Positions 6,018-13,354 of a stretch of DNA of 18,096 bases are shown one piece after another (the stretch's first letter is position 1; every line of letters starts with the position of its first letter). Origin of the DNA: Gammaproteobacteria bacterium (lineage in GTDB: Bacteria > Pseudomonadota > Gammaproteobacteria > BMS3Bbin11); the NCBI GenBank assembly GCA_030597275.1, contig JAUVSB010000005.1, positions 1-18,096 of the forward strand, given 5' to 3'. The position numbers were made by a program, and so were the translations under genes. The notes under the pieces were generated by a model, which saw only the letters and a list, made by a program, of their open reading frames with translations, was not told where the DNA came from and did no database searches.

Positions 6018-7364
6018 ATGGCTACAACACCACGTGAAGGAAATCTTCAGGCGCCTACCCGGCATGCCGTTAACTGGAAGGACCCGGAATTTTTTAATGA
6101 AGATGCCCTGTATAAAGAGCTTGAGCGTGTGTATGACCACTGTCACGGCTGTCGCCGTTGTGTGAGTCTCTGTCAGTCATTCCCTGTATTGTTTGACCTG
6201 GTTGATGAATCCCCGACCCTTGAAGTGGATGGCATCGACAAAAAAGATTATATGAAGGTCGTTGATCAATGTTATCTCTGCGACCTCTGCTACATGACCA
6301 AATGCCCCTATACACCGCCGCACGAGTGGAATATTGATTTCCCACATCTGATGTTGCGTGCCAAAGCGGTAAAATTTAGAAAAGGCGAAGTACGTACACG
6401 AGACAAGATCCTTACTTCTACGGATGCCGTGGGCAAGCTGGCAGGAATTCCGGTAGTTGTTAATTTCGTCAATGCATCAAACAAAAGTAAAACACTACGC
6501 AAGGTGCTGGAAAAAACACTTGGCGTTAGTGCGCGTGCCCATGTTCCTGATTACCATTCAAATACCTTTCGTAAGCAGCAGTCCGCTCATAATGGCCTAT
6601 CTGCTGATCAGGCCGAGGCGGGAGAGAAGACCAGTGGTAAAGTCGCACTTTTCGCTACTTGCTACACCAACTACAATGAGCCTGCTGTCGGTAAAGATAT
6701 GGTTGCTGTGCTGGAACATAATGGTATACCTGTTACCCTGGTCGACAAAGAACAGTGTTGCGGTATGCCAAAACTTGAGCTGGGAGACCTTGATGCGGTG
6801 GAACAGGCAAAAAATGTGAACGTTCCTGCCCTGGCTGCTATGGTCGATGCGGGTTGGGACCTGATTTCACCAGTGCCTTCCTGCACACTGATGTTTAAGC
6901 AGGAGTTACCATTGTTATTTCCGGAAGACGCTGATGTTCAGAAAGTGGCAGATGCCTTTTTCGATCCCTTTGAATACCTGGCTCAAAGAAAAAAGGAAGG
7001 GCTGTTAAAAACTGATTTTAAAACGGGTGTTGGCAAGGTTTCCTATCATGTGGCCTGTCATCAGCGAGTGCAGAATATCGGCCCGAAAACTCGCGATGTT
7101 CTGAGTATGATTCCGGATATCGAAATCGAGACCATCGAACGTTGCTCAGGTCATGACGGTACCTATGGTGTGAAAGAAGAAACCTTCGACCTTGCGGTCA
7201 AGATTGGTCGTCCGGTAGCCAACCGCATAAAGAAAAATGAACCGGATTATTACACTTCAGATTGCCCGATTGCCGGACACCATCTGGCAAATATTCTGGA
7301 TGATGGCAGTGCACCTACACACCCTATGAGTCTGTTGCGCATGGCATACGGACTGGGAGAATAA
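6018..7364 (+). CDS. Heterodisulfide-reductase-like Fe-S protein (two 4Fe-4S sites, CCG domains)
   Basis: A 448-residue cytosolic oxidoreductase subunit. The N-terminus has two ferredoxin-like clusters: Cys42, 45, 48, 52 (CHGCRRCVSLC) and Cys85, 88, 91, 96 (CYLCDLCYMTKCP). The second has four rather than three residues before its last Cys. Two CCG-type (HdrB/GlpC-like) halves follow. The first is complete (FATCYTN, then KEQCCGMPKLELGD). The second has ACHQRVQNIG and ERCSGHDGTYG, where the usual Cys-Cys is Cys-Ser. It resembles GlpC/GlcF and HdrD-like electron-transfer proteins; the partner and substrate are not known. AGGA lies seven bases before the ATG. Position between rubrerythrin and DUF3501 suggests it feeds electrons to rubrerythrin or handles a thiol/disulfide (inference). 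Confidence 0.88.
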   Translation: MATTPREGNLQAPTRHAVNWKDPEFFNEDALYKELERVYDHCHGCRRCVSLCQSFPVLFDLVDESPTLEVDGIDKKDYMKVVDQCYLCDLCYMTKCPYTPPHEWNIDFPHLMLRAKAVKFRKGEVRTRDKILTSTDAVGKLAGIPVVVNFVNASNKSKTLRKVLEKTLGVSARAHVPDYHSNTFRKQQSAHNGLSADQAEAGEKTSGKVALFATCYTNYNEPAVGKDMVAVLEHNGIPVTLVDKEQCCGMPKLELGDLDAVEQAKNVNVPALAAMVDAGWDLISPVPSCTLMFKQELPLLFPEDADVQKVADAFFDPFEYLAQRKKEGLLKTDFKTGVGKVSYHVACHQRVQNIGPKTRDVLSMIPDIEIETIERCSGHDGTYGVKEETFDLAVKIGRPVANRIKKNEPDYYTSDCPIAGHHLANILDDGSAPTHPMSLLRMAYGLGE

Positions 7365-7365
7365 A

Positions 7366-7947
7366 ATGGAACAACTGACAAGATCTGATCTTTACTCTCT
7401 TGAAAACTATGCTGTCATCCGCGATGAATATCGCGCTGAAGTGATGGCGCATAAAAAACTTCGACATCTCCAGCTTGGCGAGAACCTGCGCCTGTTGTTT
7501 GAAGACCGAATGACCATGCAATACCAGGTTCAGGAGATGTTAAGAATAGAAAAAATCTTTGATACTGAGGGCATTGAGGATGAACTGGGCGCCTACAATC
7601 CCCTGATACCCGATGGACAAAACCTCAAGGCCGTCATGATGATTGAGTTCAGTGATGTAGAAGAGCGCAAAGATGCGTTAGCGAAAATGATTGGCATCGA
7701 ACGTAAAACCTGGCTCGAAGTCTCTGGTTTCGATAAAGTTTTCCCGATAAGCAACGAAGATCTTGAACGTGAAACAGATGAAAAGACTTCATCGGTTCAT
7801 TTTTTGCGTTTTGAATTTACGCCAGAAATGATTTCAGCACTAAAAGAAGGCGTAGAGATGAAGGCAGGGGTTGACCATACGGAATATCAGTATGAAATGG
7901 TCGTAGATGATAGCGTGCGACAGAGCCTGGTTGGGGATTTCGATTAA
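7366..7947 (+). CDS. DUF3501 family protein
   Basis: A 193-residue soluble protein, helical at the start (SDLYSLENYAVIRDEYRAEVMAHKKLRHLQLGENLRLLFEDRMTMQYQVQEMLRIEKIF) and mixed alpha/beta later. It has no signal peptide, no membrane segment and no cysteines in the conserved stretches. It matches what I know of the DUF3501 family, which is found next to rubrerythrin and the same kind of Fe-S protein; its biochemical role is unknown. The ATG follows the stop of the Fe-S gene by one base, and GGGAGA inside that gene's end serves as the ribosome site, so the two are translationally coupled and probably form a complex or pathway. Family call good. Confidence 0.85.
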   Translation: MEQLTRSDLYSLENYAVIRDEYRAEVMAHKKLRHLQLGENLRLLFEDRMTMQYQVQEMLRIEKIFDTEGIEDELGAYNPLIPDGQNLKAVMMIEFSDVEERKDALAKMIGIERKTWLEVSGFDKVFPISNEDLERETDEKTSSVHFLRFEFTPEMISALKEGVEMKAGVDHTEYQYEMVVDDSVRQSLVGDFD

Positions 7948-7958
7948 TCACAGGCTCT
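7922..7958 (+). terminator. Possible weak terminator hairpin at the end of the DUF3501 gene
   Basis: AGAGCCTG (7922-7929) pairs perfectly with CAGGCTCT (7951-7958) across a 21-base loop that contains the stop codon. The following bases (CTAGTTCATT) are only modestly T-rich, so termination efficiency is doubtful. A new promoter begins nine bases later. Confidence 0.35.
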
Positions 7959-7966
7959 CTAGTTCA

Positions 7967-7994
7967 TTGCAGTATTGTACTTTAGATATATAAT
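7967..7994 (+). promoter_or_regulatory. Probable sigma70 promoter of the PilZ-like gene
   Basis: TTGCAG (7967-7972) and a perfect TATAAT (7989-7994) are 16 bases apart. Transcription would start near 8001 and leave about 120 untranslated bases before the ATG at 8121. One of the best matches to consensus in the window. Confidence 0.55.
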
Positions 7995-8025
7995 ATCTTG
8001 GATGGGGTCAAGAATGTTCTTTTTT

Positions 8026-8098
8026 ATGCTATAGAAAAGCATTTTTCATTCAACAATAATTAAAGGGGATGAGCAGGTATTTGCTGCGATTTATCCCC
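8026..8098 (+). other. Structured leader of the PilZ-like gene
   Basis: Two stem-loops can be drawn in the predicted leader. ATGCT (8026-8030) pairs with AGCAT (8038-8042) and runs into five T, a weak attenuator shape. GGGGAT (8065-8070) pairs with ATCCCC (8093-8098), with an inner GCAG/CTGC stem (8073-8076 with 8084-8087). No clear ribosome site precedes the ATG, only AAGAA. I see no match to the c-di-GMP riboswitch cores. A regulatory function is a guess. Confidence 0.35.
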
Positions 8099-8120
8099 GA
8101 CATTACTACATACCAAGAAT

Positions 8121-9677
8121 ATGAAGCCTGACTTAAAAATACACTCCTACAATGAAAAAGATGCAGTTAAAACTACAGTACCAGAGTTCACTCAATGGCT
8201 GACAACTACAGCTACACTGCAAGTCCCAGAGCTTGAGGGGAAAATTAAGCAGTTTCATAATGTTGACTGTACTGATCATCAGCGTCTTGAACTACTGGAC
8301 TGGATACGACCATTAATTACCAATACGGCCTATGCGGTTCGGGAGGCTATTGCTGAGGGGCAGCTTCCTCTGCCAGAGCACGTACTCAGGCATATTGATG
8401 GCCTTGGTCGAATTTATTCCATAATGGCTGATCTGTATAAAGCCACAATACTGAGCCAGGCCTCAGAGATGCTGTTTAATTCCGAAGAGACTTATAATAA
8501 TCGCAAAGAAATTCATGAAGACCTGATTCTAGCCTGTTATGGAGCAATCAATTATCTTGCTGAACAATTACGGGCTTCCTACGAAGGTTACCGACCTGTG
8601 CAGGAGTCAATCTGGCACGAAATTCACCATATCTATAATTATTCTCGCTTTATCATCGACCTCAGTATGCATAGTGGTTTGGGTGAAGAAAAAATGCGTG
8701 ATGAATTTTTCCTGATTGAGCACATATACAAGCGTAGTCTGCTACTGGGGCTTTGTAATCCTTACCATTTCACTGTCGATGTTTTTGGTGAATTAAACAG
8801 ATCGCTGAATAAATGGGCGCATTTGTGCACACTTGATCACGATGCCCAACTGGCAGAGCAGACCTGCATGTTTAGCGTTGATGCAGAGAGTGATTATCCT
8901 GCTGCACCCGTGCTCTCTCATAGCGGTGAAGTGGCTACGACTGAACGGTACTCGGTGTTAAACACCAAAGAACTTGTTGCATCCTTAAATCATGAAATTA
9001 ATTTAATGGGGAAAGAGGCTTTTGATTATCCCGAGGAGAACGCATCAGGTGAGATATTACGACGGATAGAAATGTATCGCCGCTTGATTATGAACTGGGG
9101 TAAGCATCCTATTCGCAAGGATGTCAGAAATGATAAAAAGGGCTACTGTGAGTCAGTCGCTGGTTATAACGAGATATTAAAGAATATGGGCAGCATGCTG
9201 CTTACCGCCCTTAAAAAAATACCACTGGACAAGCAGCGCTGCTGCACAATAATTGATGCCAGTGAAATGGGTTATCAGGTAGAAATGAGTACTAACAGTA
9301 CTACTCAATTCAAGATTGGTGACATGATTGCAGTTCGTGATGTAAACCAGCTGGAATACTGGTCGCTGGCAGTAGTTCGCTGGGCAAGGTATACCGGTAC
9401 TGAAGGTATCAGAGTTGGAATATTTATTATGGGGCATCAGGCCGAGAAGTATAAACTTCAGGTTGAACTGGCCTCTGATCAAACCATTGATGTGATGACA
9501 GTCACAGGAACTTCAAACTTCCCAAGCGATAAAAAAATCTTACTTATCCCCACAGGCATATTTCGACCTGGAAAAGTGATGTACCTGACCGGTGTTGATA
9601 ATCATCGTATTGTAGTTGGCAACCTGCTAATGTCAGGTACGGATTTTGATGTGATTGATTATAAGATAATCGGCTAA
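8121..9677 (+). CDS. Large protein with C-terminal PilZ-like domain, possible c-di-GMP receptor
   Basis: A 518-residue soluble protein. Residues about 1-360 are almost wholly helical with no recognised catalytic motif; stretches such as EEKMRDEFFLIEHIYKRSLLLGLCNPYHFTVDVFGELNR and EILRRIEMYRRLIMNWGKHPIRKDVR resemble a family of proteins often annotated as PilZ-type or molecular-chaperone-like in beta- and gammaproteobacteria. The C-terminal 150 residues carry a PilZ-like beta barrel: Asp379-Ala-Ser-x-x-Gly384 fits the D/N-x-S-x-x-G motif, followed by FKIGDMIAVRDV and YWSLAVVRWARY. The upstream Arg motif is reduced to Arg373, so c-di-GMP binding is uncertain. The stop overlaps that of the convergent SDR (CTAA shared). 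Its own promoter and leader are mapped upstream. Domain call moderate, role unknown. Confidence 0.72.
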   Translation: MKPDLKIHSYNEKDAVKTTVPEFTQWLTTTATLQVPELEGKIKQFHNVDCTDHQRLELLDWIRPLITNTAYAVREAIAEGQLPLPEHVLRHIDGLGRIYSIMADLYKATILSQASEMLFNSEETYNNRKEIHEDLILACYGAINYLAEQLRASYEGYRPVQESIWHEIHHIYNYSRFIIDLSMHSGLGEEKMRDEFFLIEHIYKRSLLLGLCNPYHFTVDVFGELNRSLNKWAHLCTLDHDAQLAEQTCMFSVDAESDYPAAPVLSHSGEVATTERYSVLNTKELVASLNHEINLMGKEAFDYPEENASGEILRRIEMYRRLIMNWGKHPIRKDVRNDKKGYCESVAGYNEILKNMGSMLLTALKKIPLDKQRCCTIIDASEMGYQVEMSTNSTTQFKIGDMIAVRDVNQLEYWSLAVVRWARYTGTEGIRVGIFIMGHQAEKYKLQVELASDQTIDVMTVTGTSNFPSDKKILLIPTGIFRPGKVMYLTGVDNHRIVVGNLLMSGTDFDVIDYKIIG

Positions 9678-10435
9678 CGGTTTCCCACAATACGCAAAGC
9701 AACCCCATTCACATCACTAGTAAGAAGATGTAGATACCCCGGTACCACGCTATTCGCTGAAGGAAGAGTGGCAGGATCTTCTCCTGGAAATATTCGGGCA
9801 CGTAATAATGACCTGACCGGGCCGGTGTCCAGTGTGTTGATGCGAATAGTTGTATTGGTTTCAAGTTCGTCAGCCCATATTTGTGCAAGACCTTCCAGAG
9901 CGTATCCGGATATGCTGTAACCGCCCCAGTAGGCCTTACCTTGACGAGCGATATCTGTACTGGTGAAGATGACGCAGGCATCGTCTGCCTCACGTAGCAG
10001 GTCAAGACAGCAGCGTGTCAGCATATAAGGTGCGCTGAGATTTACCAGCAAGGTCTTATTCAACATATCCATCGAGTATTGTTGCAAAGGTGTCAATGTT
10101 CCGGTTTCTACAGCGCAGTGAATGATGCCATCCAGACGGCCAAATTCAATTCTTATCAGATCAGCCATTTCCTCATACTGCGGCATGCCGGCTGATGCCA
10201 GATCCAGTTCAAGCTTGATGGGCTCTGCACCACCTGCATCAGTAATCTGATCATAAGTTGCATCCAGGCCCTTGCTGTTGCGGTCGACAAGGATAGTCGT
10301 CGCACCACTTGTTCCTAAAGCAACTGCAAGCGCACTGCCAATGGCACCAGCAGCACCAGTAATCAGGTAGACATGTTCTTTCAGCTTGTCGGAGTTGAAT
10401 GAAGCGTTATTTACGTCGAAGTCGGTAATGTTCAT
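9674..10435 (-). CDS. yciK: YciK-like short-chain dehydrogenase/reductase with degraded active site
   Basis: A 253-residue Rossmann-fold SDR. The nucleotide loop is intact (TGAAGAIG, residues 26-33), as are Asn132 and the YciK-type stretches DIARQGKAYWGGY and FPGEDPATLP. The catalytic machinery is not intact. The YxxxK motif reads Tyr173-SIS-Gly177 (codon GGA), the aligned catalytic Ser is Thr160, and the structural NNAG motif is HCAV (106-109). The reading frame is otherwise full length, so it looks selected rather than dead, perhaps as a nucleotide-binding or regulatory protein. It is the last gene of the mtaD-ubiG-phosphatase-rmuC-yciK unit, 43 bases after rmuC. CTTAAAA heptamers fill the space directly before its ATG and no Shine-Dalgarno is present. 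Orthology to yciK rests on sequence blocks plus gene order. Confidence 0.82.
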   Translation of the reverse strand: MNITDFDVNNASFNSDKLKEHVYLITGAAGAIGSALAVALGTSGATTILVDRNSKGLDATYDQITDAGGAEPIKLELDLASAGMPQYEEMADLIRIEFGRLDGIIHCAVETGTLTPLQQYSMDMLNKTLLVNLSAPYMLTRCCLDLLREADDACVIFTSTDIARQGKAYWGGYSISGYALEGLAQIWADELETNTTIRINTLDTGPVRSLLRARIFPGEDPATLPSANSVVPGYLHLLTSDVNGVALRIVGNR

Positions 10436-10436
10436 G

Positions 10437-10457
10437 TTTTAAGTATTAAGTTTTAAG
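10437..10457. repeat. Tandem heptamer repeat before the SDR start
   Basis: TTTTAAG, TATTAAG and TTTTAAG stand in tandem and are followed by a degenerate TGTAAGA (to 10464). On the coding (minus) strand the unit is CTTAAAA, ending one base before the ATG, where a ribosome site would normally lie. The same unit occurs at 14758-14764 and 15792-15805. Confidence 0.7.
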
Positions 10458-10478
10458 TGTAAGATTCAGAAATAAGGT

Positions 10479-11756
10479 TTATCTTTCCTCTTTAGTCTGA
10501 TCTATTTGTCGGGCACTTTTTTCTGTTTGTTCCGGAATTTCTATCTCTTTCCGGGGTTTGATTCCCATTTCGATAAATTTGCTGGCACCGGGTATGAGTT
10601 TGCTCTGAAAAGAGCCAACGGCTTTATTGTAATGGGTAACACTGCTATCCAGGCTACGTCCCACTTTAGCCAGGTGTTCGCTGAATATTGATAAGCGATG
10701 ATACATCTCTTCACCGGTTTCACGAATCTTTTCAGCATTTTCAGTTAGCAGTTCCTGTCGCCAGCCGTAGGCAATGGCACGCAATAATGCCATAAGGCTG
10801 GTGGGGGTCGATAATATTACTTTTTTACTCATGGCTGTTTCCAGCAGGCCGGGGTCGAGATCCAGGGCTGCTGTCAGAAACTGGTCGCCGGGAATGAAGA
10901 GGATGACAAAATCGGGTGCATTGCTGAATTGTCCCCAGTAAGCCTTGGCAGAGAGTTCTCTGACCCGTTCCCGTACATTCATCATATGGCGTCGCAGGTA
11001 TTCAGCCCGCTGTTGTTCATCTGTTGCTTCAACTGCGCTGAGGTAGGCATCCAGGGGGGTTTTGACATCAACGACAACTTCACGTTTACCGGGCATGCGT
11101 ACAATCATGTCAGGCCGGATGGCTGTTTCACCGGTGCGGGTGTGCTCCTGTTCGTAAAAATCACAGTGCTCGACCATGCCGGCCAGTTCAACCAGTCTTT
11201 TCAGGGTGATTTCCCCCCATTGACCGCGTACTTCAGGGCGCCGCAGAGCCTTCACAAGATTTTGCGTTTCCCCCTGTAAATGCTTCTGACTTTCTAGCAG
11301 AGACTTAATTTGTTGTGATAGTGCGCCATAGGCCTGATGGCGGGCTTTTTCCATCATGTGCACCTGTCTCTCGGTTTTGTCCAGTGCATCACGAATCGGT
11401 TTGACCATGTTCGCCATCGATTGCTCGCGCTGTTGCAGGCTGGCTTCGGCACCGCGCTGAAATTTACCCAGGTTTTCCATCGCCAGGTTGATAAATGCCT
11501 GGTGATTCTTTTGCAGTGCCTCAGTGGAAAGACTGGCGAAACGCTGTTCCATATCATCCAGCGCTCGTTGGGTGGCGGCATGTTCCATACGTAGTCGGGT
11601 TTGCATGCGGGTCAGTCGCTTCTGCTGCAACATGTAGGTGATCAGCCAGCCCAGCAGGGCACCGAGCAGGGCAGTTAAACCAGCAAGTATAAGATCTTCT
11701 CTGGCAAAGCTGATGACCTGGCCAGAAACATCAATGGCAATGACAGGATCAGGCAT
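10479..11756 (-). CDS. rmuC: DNA recombination protein RmuC
   Basis: A 425-residue protein with the typical RmuC layout: one N-terminal transmembrane helix (about residues 22-43), a long coiled coil (about 45-185, Gln/Arg-rich) and the nuclease-related RmuC core (about 190-370). The core contains LRRPEVRGQWGEITLKRLVE, then IRPDMIVRMPGKREVVVDVKTPLDAYL, NAPDFVILFIPGDQFL and KKVILSTPTSLMALLRAIAYGW. RmuC limits inversions at short inverted repeats in E. coli by an unclear mechanism, probably acting on DNA ends at the membrane. Its start overlaps the end of the upstream phosphatase gene by eight bases, showing translational coupling. The C-terminal tail is short and charged. Secure. Confidence 0.95.
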   Translation of the reverse strand: MPDPVIAIDVSGQVISFAREDLILAGLTALLGALLGWLITYMLQQKRLTRMQTRLRMEHAATQRALDDMEQRFASLSTEALQKNHQAFINLAMENLGKFQRGAEASLQQREQSMANMVKPIRDALDKTERQVHMMEKARHQAYGALSQQIKSLLESQKHLQGETQNLVKALRRPEVRGQWGEITLKRLVELAGMVEHCDFYEQEHTRTGETAIRPDMIVRMPGKREVVVDVKTPLDAYLSAVEATDEQQRAEYLRRHMMNVRERVRELSAKAYWGQFSNAPDFVILFIPGDQFLTAALDLDPGLLETAMSKKVILSTPTSLMALLRAIAYGWRQELLTENAEKIRETGEEMYHRLSIFSEHLAKVGRSLDSSVTHYNKAVGSFQSKLIPGASKFIEMGIKPRKEIEIPEQTEKSARQIDQTKEER

Positions 11757-12423
11757 TTCTCTTTAGCCAGTTAATGAGATCGGCTGGATGGTTTATGTCG
11801 CCGTCTGCCTGCCATAGATCCGGGTTCTCATGATTTTCTATATAACCGTAGCGCGCAATAAGTGTTCTCATACCGGCTCGCCTGCCGGCTTCTATGTCGC
11901 GTTCGGCATCGCCTACGTAAAGGCATTCTGCCGCCTTGCTGCCAGCAAGTTCGGCTGCATAATGCATAGGTGAAGGATCAGGTTTTCGCTGGGACAGGGT
12001 ATCTCCGCTGACGATGCAGGCACAGCGCTGCTCAAGAGACAGTTCCTGCATTAATGGTATTGTCAGAAAATCCGGTTTATTGGTCACCACGCCCCATGTC
12101 AAATTTTGTTTCTCAATATAATTCAATACTTCATCCATGCCTTCAAACAGTTTTGACTGGCGGCATAGATGATTTTGGTAGATTTCCAGAAACTCCTGCC
12201 TCAGCTCAGCGAATTCGGGGTCTGACTCAGTTACCCCAAAAGCGAACCCCAGCATGCCGATGGTACCGTGTGAGACGTAAGGGCGGATACTCGCAGGACT
12301 GCGTGTTGGCCGCTGGTGTAAAGTGAGTAAGCGGTTGGTTGTTTCAGCCAGGTCCGGTGCCGTGTCTACCAGTGTGCCATCAAGGTCAAATAGTACCGTT
12401 CTTATAGCAGGCTTATTTGTCAT
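11749..12423 (-). CDS. mupP: HAD phosphatase, MupP/Gph type (N-acetylmuramate 6-phosphate or phosphoglycolate phosphatase)
   Basis: A 224-residue HAD subclass IA phosphatase. Motif I is FDLDGT with Asp13 and Asp15, motif II VVTNKP, motif III the Lys of QRKPDPSP, motif IV VGDAERDIEAGR. Several stretches match P. aeruginosa MupP better than E. coli Gph: LRQEFLEIYQ, SKLFEGMDE, LTWGVVTNKP and the tail RYGYI with NPDLWQADGDI. Gene order ubiG - phosphatase - SDR is also the mupP order in Pseudomonas. MupP dephosphorylates MurNAc-6-phosphate in the recycling route that returns anhMurNAc to UDP-MurNAc. Phosphoglycolate phosphatase remains possible. The ATG at 12423 is preferred over an in-frame GTG at 12435 because it gives the usual short N-terminus; neither has a clear ribosome site. 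Confidence 0.82.
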   Translation of the reverse strand: MTNKPAIRTVLFDLDGTLVDTAPDLAETTNRLLTLHQRPTRSPASIRPYVSHGTIGMLGFAFGVTESDPEFAELRQEFLEIYQNHLCRQSKLFEGMDEVLNYIEKQNLTWGVVTNKPDFLTIPLMQELSLEQRCACIVSGDTLSQRKPDPSPMHYAAELAGSKAAECLYVGDAERDIEAGRRAGMRTLIARYGYIENHENPDLWQADGDINHPADLINWLKRNA

Positions 12424-12453
12424 GAGTTCGCACACTCTATTCGCAGAAATGAT

Positions 12454-12542
12454 TGTAGGTGCGAATTCATTCGCACAGAAGTGGTTAACGAGAGCTGGGT
12501 CGTTTTATTCGAGCGATGTGTTCGAATAAATTCGAACCTACG
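12454..12542. repeat. REP-like inverted pair between ubiG and the phosphatase gene
   Basis: Two hairpin units face each other. Left unit: GTAG at 12455-12458 followed by GTGCGAAT-TC-ATTCGCAC (12459-12476). Right unit, on the opposite strand: GTAG (12541-12538) followed by GTTCGAAT-TT-ATTCGAAC (12537-12520). Both are perfect 8-bp stems with a two-base loop and a 5' GTAG, the layout of REP elements mobilised by REP-associated tyrosine transposases. They differ at two compensating positions (G-C against T-A), so the stem is conserved rather than the sequence. Confidence 0.7.
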
Positions 12543-12571
12543 AGGCCGAACCAGTTTGATGCAAGACGGAA

Positions 12572-13276
12572 TCAAGCTTTACAGCTAAGCAGGTAGTTAA
12601 CATCCACTCCGGGGCCTAACGTGTAGCGGCGGGTAATAGGGTTGTAATGCATACCGGTCATATCACCGGTTTCAAGGTCGGCAGCGCGACACCAGCTTGC
12701 CAGTTCAGAGGGGCGGATGAACTTGGCGTATTCATGTGTGCCTTTGGGCAGTAAATTGAGAATATATTCAGCACCGACAATTGCCATAGCATAGGACTTT
12801 GGATTTCGGTTAATGGTGGAAAGAAAAACCATGCCGCCTGGTTTAACCAGCTTTGCACAGGCGCTCACTATGGATGCCGGATCAGGAACGTGCTCTAACA
12901 TTTCCATACAGGTGACGACATCAAATTCTGCGGGGTGTTTATCTGCCATGTCTTCAGCGGTGATTTGCTGATAATCAACGTGCTGACCGGTTTCCTTTAG
13001 ATGTAATTTGGCGACCTGTAATGGGGTCGGCGCCATATCAATACCGGTGACATCGGCTCCCAGCACCGCCATGCTTTCTGACAGGATGCCGCCACCACAG
13101 CCTATATCAATGACTTTTTTGCCAGCGATAGGTAGCTGTTTACTGATCCAGTCCAGACGTAAAGGGTTAATTTCATGCAACGGCCTGAATTCACTTTCTG
13201 GATCCCACCAGCGGCTGGCCAACTGGTCAAATTTACCAATTTCAGCATGATCGATGTTTACTGTGTCTGTGGTCAT
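12572..13276 (-). CDS. ubiG: Ubiquinone biosynthesis O-methyltransferase UbiG
   Basis: UbiG performs both O-methylations of ubiquinone synthesis using S-adenosylmethionine, at the cytosolic side of the Ubi complex. The 234-residue product has the normal length. It starts with FDQLASRWWDPESEFRPLHEINPLRL, a UbiG signature. The SAM motif I is VIDIGCGGG (residues 55-63), then GIDMAP, CMEMLEHVPDP and PGGMVFLSTINRNPKSY. The C-terminus has YTLGPGVDVNYLLS. The ATG has AGGT six bases upstream. Its upstream neighbour mtaD lies 78 bases away, with only a weak 6-bp hairpin between them. A REP-like pair separates it from the next gene and may reduce read-through. Secure. Confidence 0.97.
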   Translation of the reverse strand: MTTDTVNIDHAEIGKFDQLASRWWDPESEFRPLHEINPLRLDWISKQLPIAGKKVIDIGCGGGILSESMAVLGADVTGIDMAPTPLQVAKLHLKETGQHVDYQQITAEDMADKHPAEFDVVTCMEMLEHVPDPASIVSACAKLVKPGGMVFLSTINRNPKSYAMAIVGAEYILNLLPKGTHEYAKFIRPSELASWCRAADLETGDMTGMHYNPITRRYTLGPGVDVNYLLSCKA

Positions 13277-13354
13277 AATATTACCTGATTGTAAAACCGT
13301 GTTGAACTGTTGCTATGGTAGCAGGAATTACCGGTAAATTGCCGGATTAGGCCG

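Noticed and set aside
8001..8120. Leader of the PilZ-like gene considered as a c-di-GMP riboswitch
   Set aside because: Conserved cores of the known c-di-GMP riboswitch classes are not visible; only simple stem-loops are.
12424..12435. GTG at 12435 as start of the phosphatase
   Set aside because: It has no better ribosome site and would add four residues absent from family members; ATG at 12423 gives the normal N-terminus.
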